A stretch of DNA of 64,000 nt from Mrakia gelida (GCA_024345305.1 BRON01000007.1:1-64000), one strand, 5' to 3'; counted from the first letter of the stretch, positions 43,001 through 52,666 are shown. Translations and numbers: made by a program. Notes: generated by a model not told the origin, from the letters alone.

Positions 43001-44339
43001 GATCGTCCTCGCCATCACAGCATCGGAGGATCTCGATCTAGTCCAAGGAGACTTCAAGACGGCGTTCCTCACAGCCGACCTAGTGGAAACGGTCTTCATG
43101 GAACAGCCAACAGGGTACGAACAAAAGGGAGCCGACAAGAAGAAACTCGTCGCGCATCTCCTCAAGGCCCTATACGGACTCAAACAATCGCCACTCGCGT
43201 TCTACAATCACTCCTCAAAGTTCTTTCAAACTCAACTCAATCTCCATCCACTCGAAGCGGACCCTTGCATCTACATAGGGCATAGGAAGGGACGACGGAT
43301 CATGCTGGTCCTGTACGTTGACGACTTCGTCGCCGCAGGAGACAAGGAGGATTTGGAGTGGGTCATGACGGAGATCCAGAAGGAATTCAAGATCGACGAC
43401 AGAGGAGACCTCAACCCAGGAACCATCCTCGGAATCGACGTTACGAGGGACCGCAAGGCGGGGACAATGGACCTCAGCCAGAAACGATACGTTCAAATGG
43501 TCCTCGAACGATTCAACATGGTCGGCGCTAAACCAAACAAGGTTCCGATGGACGACTTTAGGCAACTGTCGGTCCAATCGGAGGATTCGGGATCAGAGAA
43601 GCTGGACGGAGTACCCTACCTCGAAGCGGTGGGATCGTTGATGTACCTCCAAGTCTGCACTCGACCGGACATCGCCTTCGCCGTCGGAGTTCTCAGCCGA
43701 TTCAGTTCGGACCCACGAAGGGTTCACTGGGGAGCAGTCAAGAAGGTCATGCGATACCTACAAGGATCAGCAGACACGTCGCTTCAACTTGGAGGACACT
43801 CGGACGCTCCAATCGCAGAACTATGGACCGACTCCGACTACGCCGGAGACACGGAATCAAGACGATCAACAACAGGTTTCGTCGTCAAGGTATTTGGATC
43901 CACAGTCATCTGGGCGAGTCGACGCCAAAAGGCAATCAGTCTCTCTTCTCTTGAAGCAGAGTACATCGCTCTCTCCGCAGGATGCCGGAGCCTTAGATGG
44001 GTCGCCAAGATCCTCGCTGAACTCGGATACGACACCGGATCGATCCCAGTAAACGTAGACAACCAAGGAGCCATCGAAACAACCAAGAACGGTACTCACT
44101 CGGAGAAGACCAAGCACATCGACGTCGCGTACAAATACGGACGAGAGGCCCAACAGAGAGGATTCATCAAGCTCAACTACTGTCCCACCGAGGACATGCA
44201 GGCAGACATCCTCACCAAGGCTCTCGGAGTCGAAAAGCTCGAACGGTTTAAGAAATCGCTCAACATCCAGAAGGAAACCTCGCGCGTGGATCAAAAGACC
44301 AGCGGAGACATGGATGGAAACCCGCAAAGGGGGAAATGA
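40032..44339 (+). CDS. Copia Gag-Pol polyprotein, element 2 (1435 aa)
   Basis: Same length and domain order as the element 1 product: gag, zinc knuckle CHHCNKVGHFKSEC, protease DSGASNH, integrase with SDNGGEY and QQNGKAERG, reverse transcriptase VLYVDDFVAAG, RNase H LWTDSDYAGD. No stop or frameshift. About 20 substitutions relative to element 1 are scattered along the protein. Because each element's own LTRs are identical, the two come from different source copies rather than one copying the other after insertion here. Confidence 0.98.
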   Translation: MSSNYSKKLDHKLFKLTALDGTNYETWSVRMEIAFGEAGIKPVVLGTKTRPNLTPEIMEKDTTGQEVVKQQNNVKDIEEWDHMDEFALHRIQMAVSDRELPRIRNCKHAKEAWDLLRKTHKVEGGAGEVMAIRRMRDLKMEEGEPVQEYIDEFQRIIDDMSALGLNIPDRMSSMFFLSGLPASLEQFIQHQTLQAQESKQELNPTAVATSLLIHVRTHESLKPTGTSSSKETALLVDKRTAKCHHCNKVGHFKSECWELNGGKPTGQGQGGKGRKFGKGKKENKGNWKDREEAHLVDYGLQAGSDIATSAQALFAQTKHGYIADSGASNHIVGDRERFVTYKAHNGTVTTANGSIVQILGIGSIHLQTTVKGSRKAFTISDVYHIPGFSNLISIGQLGNKGVETRFPSKGTTQTNKRCQFLRDGSLFMEGKEVSKNLYMLDVSDFKGVGSGGEDVALAATGVDKIEVLHRRLGHASISAMEELSRQKLLPTFTKKDIIGFKERICVPCVEGKQHRTPFPTSTTKTTSPLELVHTDLAGPMPIASAQGMRYMMTIWDDFSNYHWSFALKRKSETLATFITWRKREEKRTNHVVKRIRSDNGGEYTSKDYEFYLRDEGITKETTNPHTPQQNGKAERGMRTIEEKITCALRDARDLDGSYWAEAMNYATYTINRIPSSSVNSQTPYQAYYKRKPDLTAMRTFGALAYALNLQKIKHQPKSIKCIFLGYGDLNGKKAYRLQVHGDPKRSILHSRDVIFDETRGVHQTVELPGMGQAGIKEDHKEEEEEEKELEEDKGEEQHLLKSNQQDPVRETEARKPNPSRVKHSYTYEPIIDEPAVDLSGSYGRGQRHKKPLTGTGDSARFVQTDYDITDFISEDFAGHAQATQPKLEDLPPPSVPNTYVEAMASEHAYFWREAMDEEMVSMEGNGVFELTELPSGSKTVGGRWVYALKKGADGRITRFKARWVAKGFSQQEGVDYVETYAPVSKLNSLRIVLAITASEDLDLVQGDFKTAFLTADLVETVFMEQPTGYEQKGADKKKLVAHLLKALYGLKQSPLAFYNHSSKFFQTQLNLHPLEADPCIYIGHRKGRRIMLVLYVDDFVAAGDKEDLEWVMTEIQKEFKIDDRGDLNPGTILGIDVTRDRKAGTMDLSQKRYVQMVLERFNMVGAKPNKVPMDDFRQLSVQSEDSGSEKLDGVPYLEAVGSLMYLQVCTRPDIAFAVGVLSRFSSDPRRVHWGAVKKVMRYLQGSADTSLQLGGHSDAPIAELWTDSDYAGDTESRRSTTGFVVKVFGSTVIWASRRQKAISLSSLEAEYIALSAGCRSLRWVAKILAELGYDTGSIPVNVDNQGAIETTKNGTHSEKTKHIDVAYKYGREAQQRGFIKLNYCPTEDMQADILTKALGVEKLERFKKSLNIQKETSRVDQKTSGDMDGNPQRGK

Positions 44340-44369
44340 AGGAAGGACTCTCAGCTCGTCGAGTGGGAG

Positions 44370-44596
44370 TGTTGGAAGGTGGCGACTCGCAGAGAGATCT
44401 TACGTAGTAGCTTAGTAACGCGTCTCGTTCAGTCCCCTTGTTAGTAACCATTCTTCGTAAACAGCTTTGTAAGCTACCTTCAGATCACGTGACCATTTCC
44501 ATAGTATATAAACCTTTCGAGTAGCTAGCTTTATACAACAAGCTTTGAACCACATCCTGCAGACATCCCTAAGCTCAAGTGGACGACCCAACAACA
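44370..44596 (+). repeat. Copia element 2, 3' LTR
   Basis: 227 bp, identical by eye to 39759-39985; followed by the GATGA target duplication. Confidence 0.97.
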
Positions 44597-44601
44597 GATG
44601 A

Positions 44602-44999
44602 AAGGGGACCGATGATCGATCAGCGCAGGCTGACTATCTGTCCCCTTCGCTTTCTTCGCTTCAGTCTCTGCCTTTGTACCGTGCTCTTTGGTCTCTGCCC
44701 CTGCTGATCGTTGAGACGTTTCAGCGTGTTCTCTCCCTTTGTTCTACCTCCCTTTGTGCGGTCTCAACGACTCAAAAGCGTCCCTCTTTCCCTTTGCTTT
44801 CAACCTTCCTCTTACACACTTTCGGTCGTCTAAATTCCTTTTCTAACCCACCGACGGTCGACGGCGACGAGTCCCTCTCCTCCTCGACGGCGTCTTTCCC
44901 CTACTCGCCTGACTACTACGGAGGAGGAGACTGGCAGGGAATCTTGCATGGGTCACTCGAGTTCGACGGATTCGTTCAGCCGGAGAACGCCTCGTCGCG
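44602..44999. other. Upstream region of the HSF-domain gene
   Basis: Contains a + strand frame ending SLEFDGFVQPENASSR just before the chosen start. It may be a first exon of the HSF-type gene, but the reading frames do not join cleanly at the obvious splice sites. Confidence 0.4.
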
Positions 45000-46130
45000 G
45001 TGAAGGAGACGCCCGCGATGCGTCAGGAGTCCGTTCGAGTTGTCGAGAGTCGTCCTCCTCGAGAGAAGCCGGCCAGCAGCAGTTCTCACGTTTCTCAGGG
45101 GAACGAAGAAAGGCTAGGAGAGCAAACAGCCATCATCTCAAAGGTTTGGCCCCTCATCTCGTCTTCGCTTGCCTTGTTTGGTTTCGACGACATCCATTTG
45201 TTGTCCCCGATAGCTGACTCCTCCTCTTTCTTTTCTCCTTGTTCTCTTTCTCGACTCGAACTCCAGCTTTGGCATCTCATCACCTACGCCGAGTACGCTC
45301 AGTACATTCGCTTCTCGAAGGACGGGAGGTCGTTCGTTCTCCTCGACCCAGACCGCTTTGCTGCCGTCGGCGAGTCTTCTTTGTTCTCTCCGCATTTTTC
45401 ATTCAGTCTGTTCGCTTCCCTTAAACGAAACAAGCACTCACTTGGTCTTCTTTGCCTTGTTTGTCTCTCTCTCTCTCCCTCTTCGGATGTTGTTTTCCCA
45501 GTCCTACCTAGGTTCTTTCGCCATTCGAAGCTCACTTCCTTCGTAAGGCAGCTCAACCTCTTTGAGTCTCTTCTCCTCGCTCTCCTACCTCTCCAGCTTT
45601 CGCTAACCTCTCTCTCACCTTCTCTCCCCTCTTCTTACTTCCACAGACTCGTTCCAGCGCGTTTCCGTCGAATACCTCCTCCAGGTCGACTCGTCGTCCC
45701 CCTCATCTTCCTCTCGACCCACTCACCTTCATCCCGCGACCCCTGGATCCACTTCAATTTTACGCACTACTCCGTCCATTTCTATCACATCAAAAGGACC
45801 CTCATCGCGTCGGGTTCGTCCGAGCTCTCCTCAATCCCAGCTGCGTTCGCGTCAATTCTGTGCCCGTGTTCCCGCACTGACTCTTTGCCTCCCGCTTTCT
45901 TCCCTCCTTCGGCTTATCAAAATCAAGTTTCGCACACGCCTCCTTCCAACGAGATCATCCCGAGCTCCTTTGTCAGCTTCATTCCCGCGTCCCTGGAAAG
46001 CCCAAGTCCTTATCGAGGTGGGACGACAAGGCTGGATCGAGGAAGTCGACGGCTACTCGCGGAGTTGGCAGGAGCTAGCGCTTACTGCTGGTGATATGGA
46101 ATCTCTCGCGGCGTTGCCTTTACCGTACGT
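45000..46130 (+). CDS. HSF-type DNA-binding domain protein
   Basis: Exons give a heat-shock-factor winged helix: EQTAIISK joined (intron GTTTGG...CCAG) to LWHLITYAEYAQYIRFSKDG then RSFVLLDPDRFAAV, then VLPRFFRHSKLTSFVRQLNL followed by DSFQRV in place of the usual GFHKV. The FVRQLN recognition helix is diagnostic. The middle intron begins GCGAGT, so it is probably a GC-AG intron. The donor after LF is not clear. The C-terminal exon includes EVGRQGWIEEVDGYSRSWQE and may continue past a GTACGT donor near 46122. HSF-type factors bind nGAAn arrays; this one could be a heat-shock or Skn7/Sfl1-like regulator. The start (45000) and 3' end are uncertain, and no inactivating change is seen in the domain. 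Confidence 0.6.
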
Positions 46131-46729
46131 TTCTGCCTCGTTCTCGCATCTTTTCGTCGCTTTCGTTTTCGTCTCCGTTTCTCTCGTTCCTTTTTCTGGC
46201 TCCTGTTCTCGGACTCGACGGCCTTCTTTTTAACATACGCTACGGTCAATACACACGCAATACGATCCGACCTTTAACTACGCTGGAAGTGGAAGAAAGC
46301 GGATTTGCACGGCGCGTTGCTCTCCTCTCTTTATTCCAGTTCTCTCCATACAAGCCATCGTAGGAGTAATCACAGGAAAATCCAATGCTCCATCGGAAGA
46401 GGAGGGAAATAAACAGGAGGGTGGAGGAGAGAGCGAGCCGAGCTATGGCAGGGCTTAGATTCTTGTCGTTGAGGAGAGGGGGGTGGGAAGCTGCTTCGCG
46501 ACCGTCTTTAGATCTCTAGATCTCGTTTTCGGGCAGAGAGACCAACCCAAGAAAGAGTGGGTATGACCTCTGAGCCAAAAGGAGTGGGAAAAGAATGCCC
46601 CAAGGCAGTACTGAAACCGCTCGCAGCCGCGTCGTCGCCCCTCTCGCTCCCCCCGACTTCTTTCCTCCCTCTCTGGGAGTGAGTGATATAAAGCAAAAGC
46701 GTCTCTATCTCCCACCCTCTGACACAAGA
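46131..46729. other. No gene assigned
   Basis: Probably the 3' end of the HSF-type gene on + and of the next gene on minus (converging). Weak open frames only. Confidence 0.4.
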
Positions 46730-47740
46730 TACTAACAGATACATCTTGGATATATCCCCATCCCTACCCGACGTCGTCGCCTTCAACGCAACCGCCTTCG
46801 AGTTGGGCATCTTCCGAGATTCCTTTTCAAAGTCCTCGAGGTCCTTCTGGTAGGGACGCGGCTGTGACGGAACGAAAAAGAGGAACACACCGAGTCAGTT
46901 TTCGTGTCTCAAAACGAGAAACAGGAGAGCAAGCGAGCGAGCTACTCACATTCCAACGAAGACTAGAGAAACACTCACAAAGTCGCGAACGAGAGTGACC
47001 ATGCTCCTCGACGCGATCATGTTTCGACCCAGCTCCATCCACGAGTCGTAGTACTCCTCCAAATTCAATCCATCGTCTTCTTCGACGTCCTCGTCGCTCT
47101 CCGGTTCAGGCTTCGGCTCCGTCCAGACAGCACCGAGAGGAGAGACGTATCGAAGGAGGTGGATGGGAGGCGTTCCTGCGATTCGACTCTCCCATGGACT
47201 CGTCCGCTTGTGTTGTTCGCTAATGCTGGTTCCGACAGCTGGGTAGGGCAGAGGATGCTTCTCTGGCCGATACCAAAGGTTAGAGTGGCGGTGGAGAGAG
47301 GTTGCAGGAAGTGGGTGGTGTTGAGAGGGATGAGAGAAATGGAGGAGGGAAAGGATGGTTGAAGGTGGAAGGAGACGACGAGCTCGCCGCCGTGAGGTCC
47401 TTTCTGGATGACCGAGCTGGATAACAGTTCGGTCAAAGCCGAGACCATAGCGAGTAGACGGAGGAAAGGAAGAAGCTACTTACACAACTCGAGCAGGCAG
47501 AGTGACGTTGACCGACGTCGGGCCGAGGTTCGCGATGACCTTCTGCGAGAACAACCTCTCCCATTCGATCGGCTTCTGGTCGAACCATACCCCAGAATCT
47601 TGACTACTGTTCGAGCTCGAAGATTCGTTGACATTGTTGAACGATCCTCGCCGATCAACCCAACCTAGATCCAAGAAGAAGACGCGGGCGATGAGGTCGA
47701 AGCTCGAAATGGATCCGTCCTTCTTCAGGCCATAGAGCGA
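46730..47740 (-). CDS. Unrecognised intron-containing gene, probably 5'-truncated
   Basis: The minus strand shows coherent coding: KFLPDGEVLRSLYGLKKDGS, SFDLIARVFFLDLGWVDRRG, FSQKVIANLGPTSVNVTLPA, then (after an intron starting GTAAGT near 47480) an acidic segment EPKPEPESDEDVEEDDGLNL, YYDSWMELGRNMIASRSM, and (after a GTGAGT intron) PRPYQKDLEDFEKESRKM. I do not recognise the family. There is no obvious start codon: a repeat begins at 47818, 80 bp upstream of the first coding segment, so the 5' end may be lost. A decayed partial copy lies at 9010-9273. Confidence 0.5.
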
Positions 47741-47817
47741 CCGTAAGACCTCTCCATCTGGTAGGAATTTGTCTTGCGCCTTCTGAGCTCAAAGAGGGTC
47801 GTGAAGCTTGGCCAACC

Positions 47818-48238
47818 TGATAACAAGTTACTGTAGTCTAGTTCATATAAAGATGTAAGGTCTAGCGTCTGGTTCGATCTGGAGAGAGAAAGAAGAACTC
47901 GTAAGACGCTAGCTTGGTGGTCAAGATGTAAACGATGTATCGAGCTAACCTGGAGAGAGAAAGCTGTAGAAGTATTGGGAGAGAAGAGAATATAAGTACA
48001 CGACTAATGGAGAGAAGGAGAGTAGAAGATGCACGAACAAGAGCTCGTGAGACGCTAGCTTGGTGGTCAAGATGTAGTAGACGAGAGTAAGAAGGGAGGA
48101 GAGGGGAGGGGAAAAAGGTTAAGGGAATAAGGCAGTGTGCGGAGAGAGAGAGAGCTAGCGAGAGTAGAAACGAGAGGAGCGAGCTCAACAACCTATTCTA
48201 CTGTAGAAAAGGAAGAAGGAGATACGCAAATCTTCACA
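47818..48238. repeat. Dispersed repeat with TG...CA ends, copy at 48 kb
   Basis: TGATAACAAG... to ...CAAATCTTCACA. The part from 47948 on is nearly identical to 19192-19478. Inside it, the segment GACGCTAGCTTGGTGGTCAA occurs twice (near 47904 and 48048), a partial tandem duplication absent from the 19-kb copy. TG/CA ends and about 420 bp suggest an LTR of another element, but the flanks show no target duplication. Confidence 0.7.
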
Positions 48239-48259
48239 AGAAGGTGGGTGTAGTTCGCT

Positions 48260-48302
48260 GCAGAGAGTTGCATGTCAGTACAAGTGAAGAGCAACTCTCT
48301 GC
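48260..48302. repeat. 12-bp inverted repeat (hairpin)
   Basis: GCAGAGAGTTGC at 48260-48271 and GCAACTCTCTGC at 48291-48302, with a 19-base loop. Function unknown. Confidence 0.75.
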
Positions 48303-48626
48303 GAGGTTCACGAGCTTGTTATCTTTCTCTTCGTGCAGACTCCGCGTACCTCTATATAAATACGCACATACATCTACCCACTGCTTTAGAAAATCCAGGA
48401 ATAAACGTGTAAGGAACGGCTGTGACGAAAGAAGTGGTCAGTCCTCGCTTGCCGCGTTCGAAGACTAACGGACCTTGAAGCTCACCTTTTGCCCACCAAA
48501 GGGTGTAAGTCGACCCAGGATCTTTCGGTTTCCAGCTGGTTCAGTAAGGCAAAGTGAGCTCCCCGTCTGGCTCGTATCTCATTTCCCTTTGGTGACGGGG
48601 TGGGGGCGTAGTTGGCTGAGAAGAAG
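48303..48626. other. No gene assigned
   Basis: Spacer between the hairpin and palindrome copy 8. Confidence 0.4.
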
Positions 48627-48646
48627 AAAAGACAGCCTGTCGTTTT
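48627..48646. repeat. GACAG-S-CTGTC palindrome family, copy 8
   Basis: AAAAGACAGCCTGTCGTTTT. Confidence 0.88.
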
Positions 48647-48759
48647 CATCAATGCTGCGTCTGTTCTCGAGGCCCGAGGGGAAAGAACCTTTTTTGTATC
48701 GGTTTTACTCGCAAGTTCACTAATTATAATCCGTCTGCTGGACTCTACATGAACAGTGC

Positions 48760-48778
48760 AAACGAGAGGCTGTCTTTT
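48760..48778. repeat. GACAG-S-CTGTC palindrome family, copy 9
   Basis: AAACGAGAGGCTGTCTTTT, with one arm change; upstream CCGTCTGCTGGACTCTACAT resembles copy 4's flank. Confidence 0.8.
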
Positions 48779-49084
48779 GCCCTCGTGGTCGCAGGTTTCG
48801 TTCTGGTTCGCGTCCGATCTGAGGTGCGTTCGCCATCTCGACCTTTCTTTAGCCCCCTTAACCTTCTCGAGCTGACTTAGTTTTTATTATCTCTTACCAA
48901 TCGCTTGGGAAATGAAGTTAACCTATAATCATCTCCTCCATCTTTCAGTCTTTGACTGCGTCTTTTTACCTTTTACTTGGTCTTACTTTGTCTTGCGCCG
49001 TATCCTCCGTCTTTACATTTCTCGGTCTCCATCCTCTTCTCCCATCTAGTCTCTTAAACCTTGACCTGCTCTTGTGCCCCGTAC

Positions 49085-49469
49085 GACCTAGATACCATGC
49101 TCCTAATCGTCAGCAGCACCATTCATCCCACCTCAGGTGCTGATTGCTGGACGATGTCCCCCTCGGACGCCGTCCACTCCGGCCGCCGTGCACTCCGCCA
49201 CCCTTCACGGAATCCTCTCCTCTCGCTCTTAACGGATCTCTTGTACTTCGTCGCTCAGTGGCCAAGCCAGGTCGTTCGTAATCTCACAGCCGATCAAACA
49301 GGCGATTCCCTCGGCTCCACCTTCGTCTCTTGATCCCCCTCTCAGCCAGAATGTTTTCCAACGTCTTCAAGCTCAGAGTATGGCCGCAGTTTTCCCGGAG
49401 CCCTCTGCTAGGTTGCTAGCGGTGCCTTGTGCATCTTCAACTGCCACCATGACAGTGGCAGCCCTATGC
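49085..49469. repeat. Segmental duplicate, copy at 49 kb
   Basis: Partner of 35066-35453. This copy has a longer open + frame (about 49061-49330, WTMSPSDAVHSGRRALRHP) than the 35-kb copy, so it may be nearer the ancestral form. No family is recognised. Confidence 0.88.
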
Positions 49470-50079
49470 AAAAGGTTAGTGAGACGTAGATGGAAGGCAC
49501 CTTCGTCGCCTGCGTGTTCGCCTGGACGACTTCGAAGCTCGACCGTCGACGAGTCAGCTGACCTCTCCATCGTTAGTCTTGTTGTTTTGAATGACCTTCG
49601 CGAGCTTTGCGCTTATCAACTTTCTTCCCTTTACTGACTTCTTGATTGTTCTCTGCGATTCCGCCCCTATGAGTCTTCGCATCTTCCAACGCTCCAAAAC
49701 AGAAACTCAAGTCCCCAAAACCTGATCCTTCGAACGCCTGTCTCTCAACCCGCCCCCCACTTCCCCCCCGCGGCCTCGTCCTCGGCTCAAACACCACCCC
49801 ACCAGCTCAAACCTCTTTGCAGCTCTTTGGTCGCCCGGTCGACCTCGACTGCGAAGAAGGCGGTGAGGAACCAGGTCAGCCCAATGGTCGTTCGAGGATA
49901 CGAGAGATTTGACATAAGAGAGATCGGCGGGAGAACCTACTCGGACGAAGAAAAAGAAGCTAGCGCAGCACAAACTCGATGGCGGACTAGAAGGTGACAA
50001 GCAATCGTGTGGAGGATATGGATATGTCAAGAAGGAAAACAAGTTACAAAGGGGGTCTTATGAGAGAGAACAACATCAG
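49470..50079. other. No gene assigned
   Basis: A + strand proline/serine-rich frame near 49700-49880 (TPPHQLKPLCSSLVARST) with a possible GTCAGC donor is the only coding-like trace. Confidence 0.3.
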
Positions 50080-50265
50080 GTCAGGCGACTCGAAGAGAGG
50101 TGCTCAATTCCCTTGCCAGTAATGCTCCCTGGTACTCTCCTTTCTTGTGATCTATCCTCACGTTACGTGACGATCTCGTAGTATTCATATTTAGTAGCTA
50201 GCGAGCTCTCTTCAGATTGGCCTTGAACTACATCCTGCAGACAACCCTGAACTAAAGCGGACCTG
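50080..50265 (+). mobile_element. Very old Copia LTR relic
   Basis: Keeps the LTR order GGCGACTCGAAGAGAGG ... CACGTTACGTGACGATCTCG ... TAGTAGCTAGC ... CCTTGAACTACATCCTGCAG ... CTGAACTAAAGCGGAC, but with many changes. The ending CAACA is lost. Confidence 0.75.
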
Positions 50266-50410
50266 GACCTTGAGATGTATTCCTGTCAGTCGTAGCGCGG
50301 CCGCTGAGATCAAGAAAAAAATGACGACCATCACGTTTCCGAATGTGGTTGGTGAAGGAAAGTAGACCGGTTCTCCACAGTTTCGCTTTTGAGGTGAAAC
50401 AGAAGGAGAG

Positions 50411-50429
50411 AAAACGAAACCTGTCGTTT
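50411..50429. repeat. GACAG-S-CTGTC palindrome family, copy 10
   Basis: AAAACGAAACCTGTCGTTT; flank CTAGGAAGGCATGGGTTTAG as in copy 2. Confidence 0.8.
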
Positions 50430-50615
50430 CTCTTCCTCGCTAGGAAGGCATGGGTTTAGAAGATTGAGGGTGTGTATAAACTTCTTTAGTCTCACTATGT
50501 CCTAGATCGTGCTGACTTGTCCGTTTTCTAGACACTGGGGCATTCAGCAGATTCTCACGAACTCGATCTCTTTCGTTGGAAACTTGGTTCGAAGGAGTGC
50601 AGAGGAGGTTTTATG

Positions 50616-50633
50616 AACGACAGCCTGTCGTTT
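50616..50633. repeat. GACAG-S-CTGTC palindrome family, copy 11
   Basis: AACGACAGCCTGTCGTTT. Confidence 0.9.
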
Positions 50634-51836
50634 CTCATCGAGTGGTTATCGTAGTGACTTTGACTTGAACTATGGCTGGGGGATCAAAGGGTCACCGTTC
50701 GACGGGAGATAGAGACGAATCTGTAGGAGGAAGAGGAAGCGTCGCGAGGCGTGCAGCAATCGAATGAGGATCAAAGTTGCCGAGAAATGATGGATCTCAA
50801 TCCCGATCTTCCATTTTGCTCAGGGTCAAAGACCGTCAAGACTCTTAACGGACTCGCTCCCGTCCTTGCTTCTGCGTGTCTTACTCGAACGTGTCTATGA
50901 AGCTCAGACAGCCTCTACATCCTCTTCGACGCGTCCCTTCTTTCCGCTCGGCTAGGCCCGCTCTTCCTCCTCTCTGTCTGTCAGCCTCGTCCCTTCGCGC
51001 TCAGTATCTGCCAAGGACTCAGCGCTTGTTCGCTCCCTTGAAGTCAAGTCTGAACCTTCCTACTTGATTTTGCTTGCCCGAGCGATAACCTTGACGAAAG
51101 ACATGAAGAATGTTGTTCTTCGATGTTGAAGTTCGAGTACGAGATGATAGTGAAGATAGCCAAGTGAGCGTGATCATGGGGTAAACCCGTTTATGCAGTG
51201 AGGTAGAGGGAGAGGGGTTACAGCGAAGAGCGAACGACGACGCGGTGACTTCGACGTCGACGGGACTCAAAGATGGAGCTTTCGATCTTCAAGAACCGTA
51301 TTCGACCTTATCCAGCACAGCGCGGAGCGCACAAGTGTAACCAATCCTGTCCTGAACGTTAATGAGGACCGAGTATCAATGAGCGACGGGAAAAGAAAAA
51401 TCACCGGCACGGCAAAGGGCAAAAGACGGGTTGGGGTATGTGTCAGCTCAGTATGTCCTTCAAGAGTCCAATCGCCTCATCCGGACGAGTGGTGTGGATC
51501 AAGAGAAGTGAGACCAGCACGAAAAGTTGGATGCCATGCGCATCATAGCCATAGGCCAGATTCTGAGGCTGGGACGTCGACCAAGAACGGTCGTCGTGAG
51601 TTCGTTAGCTTAAACCTTTCCGCCTTTGATCTCAGCTCGCGTCCTGATCATCTACTCTCGAATGCCAGGATGGAATATGCCTGCGCAACATCTCGCATAC
51701 CTCTAACCAAGGCATGACCGTCGTTCGGCGGACACGAAGATTTGGCTTGCATGTCAAGTCGCTGTTATGCACGTTCGTGCTCGCCAGCTTTCCATGCTGA
51801 ACGGAGGACACAAAAGGACACAACAGCCTAGAACAG
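50634..51836. other. No gene assigned
   Basis: Several short frames (for example 51379-51717, + strand, MSDGKRKITGTAKGKRRVG...) without recognisable motifs. Confidence 0.3.
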
Positions 51837-51853
51837 TCGACAGGCTGTCGTTT
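51837..51853. repeat. GACAG-S-CTGTC palindrome family, copy 12
   Basis: TCGACAGGCTGTCGTTT; the core is intact. Confidence 0.85.
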
Positions 51854-52418
51854 GTCATTCTCTAACCACCTGATCGCACTTGAAGGCTCAACTCCAGCAA
51901 CTGAGCTACCACATTCACGACAAGGAGATGTCCGCGATCGTCGAATACCCTGGGCAAGAAGAATAGAAAGAGAGCGAGCGAGCGAGAGAAGAACCTATTC
52001 AAAAAAGAAAGTAGGAAGGGGGAGGCAAATATGAGGACCGTGACCTTTGCGCGTGGTAAGTCTCCAGCAGAGCGGGAACGAACTTTTAGTGTAAAGGAAG
52101 ATCTCCAGTCGTCGGGCAAGTGAGCTGGCGATTTCCGCTTCGAGCGACCTCGAGCCTGAGCCGTCGACTACGCGTATTCGTGCCGGGGGGCTGATCAGCT
52201 TTCTGCTCTATGATATCTCATCTTGCAGCCAAGATCAAGATGGTCTACGATACTGATATCTCCGAAGACCGAATACAAGCGGACATTCACGTTGGACCCT
52301 CTGAGCGGCCCAGTATCTACAAAAGGGTGGCTCAGCAAGGTCCTGGACTCGGCGAGGCTAAAGGAGTCGGTACCAAACACTGACTTTTCCCTACCCAGCC
52401 TTCGTAGCCAGGACGAGG
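51854..52418. other. Exon-like segment, no gene assigned
   Basis: Near 52217-52375 the + strand reads AKIKMVYDTDISEDRIQADI after a CAG acceptor. It is coding-like but without a partner exon or family. Confidence 0.3.
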
Positions 52419-52436
52419 AACGACAGGCTGTCGTTT
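52419..52436. repeat. GACAG-S-CTGTC palindrome family, copy 13
   Basis: AACGACAGGCTGTCGTTT. Confidence 0.9.
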
Positions 52437-52497
52437 TCACTTCTTCTGCTTCACCTTCCCACTCGGTCTTTCCTTCGCAAAGAAGCCCAGTAGTTGC

Positions 52498-52666
52498 TGT
52501 TGGAAGGTGGCGACTCGTAGAGAGGAGTCTTACATAATAGCTTAGCGACGCGTCTCGTTCGATCCCCGAGTCAGTAACCATTCTTCGTAGTCAACTTTGT
52601 AAGCTACTTTCAGATCTCGTGGCCATTTCCATAGTGTAAAGACCTTTCAAGAAACTAGTTCTATAC
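52498..52666 (+). mobile_element. Truncated Copia LTR
   Basis: TGTTGGAAGGTGGCGACTCG at the start, co-linear with the LTR to CTAGTTCTATAC, then cut about 57 bp before the expected end. It is diverged (for example GATCTCGTGGCC where intact LTRs have GATCACGTGACC). Confidence 0.9.

Larger units (their letters stand above)
39759..44596 (+). mobile_element. Complete Ty1/copia retrotransposon, element 2
   Basis: 4838 bp on the + strand, with identical 227-bp LTRs (39759-39985, 44370-44596) and target duplication GATGA at 39754-39758 and 44597-44601. After the 5' LTR comes CGTTATCAGCACCAG, a probable tRNA primer-binding site. Purine-rich AAAGGGGGAAATGAAGGAAG and GTGGGAG precede the 3' LTR as polypurine tract candidates. 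It is intact and recent, and inverted relative to element 1. Confidence 0.98.

Noticed and set aside
24957..52436. CRISPR-like array from the repeated palindromes
   Set aside because: Copies are irregularly spaced over 27 kb with no uniform spacers, in a eukaryotic chromosome with introns and telomere repeats.
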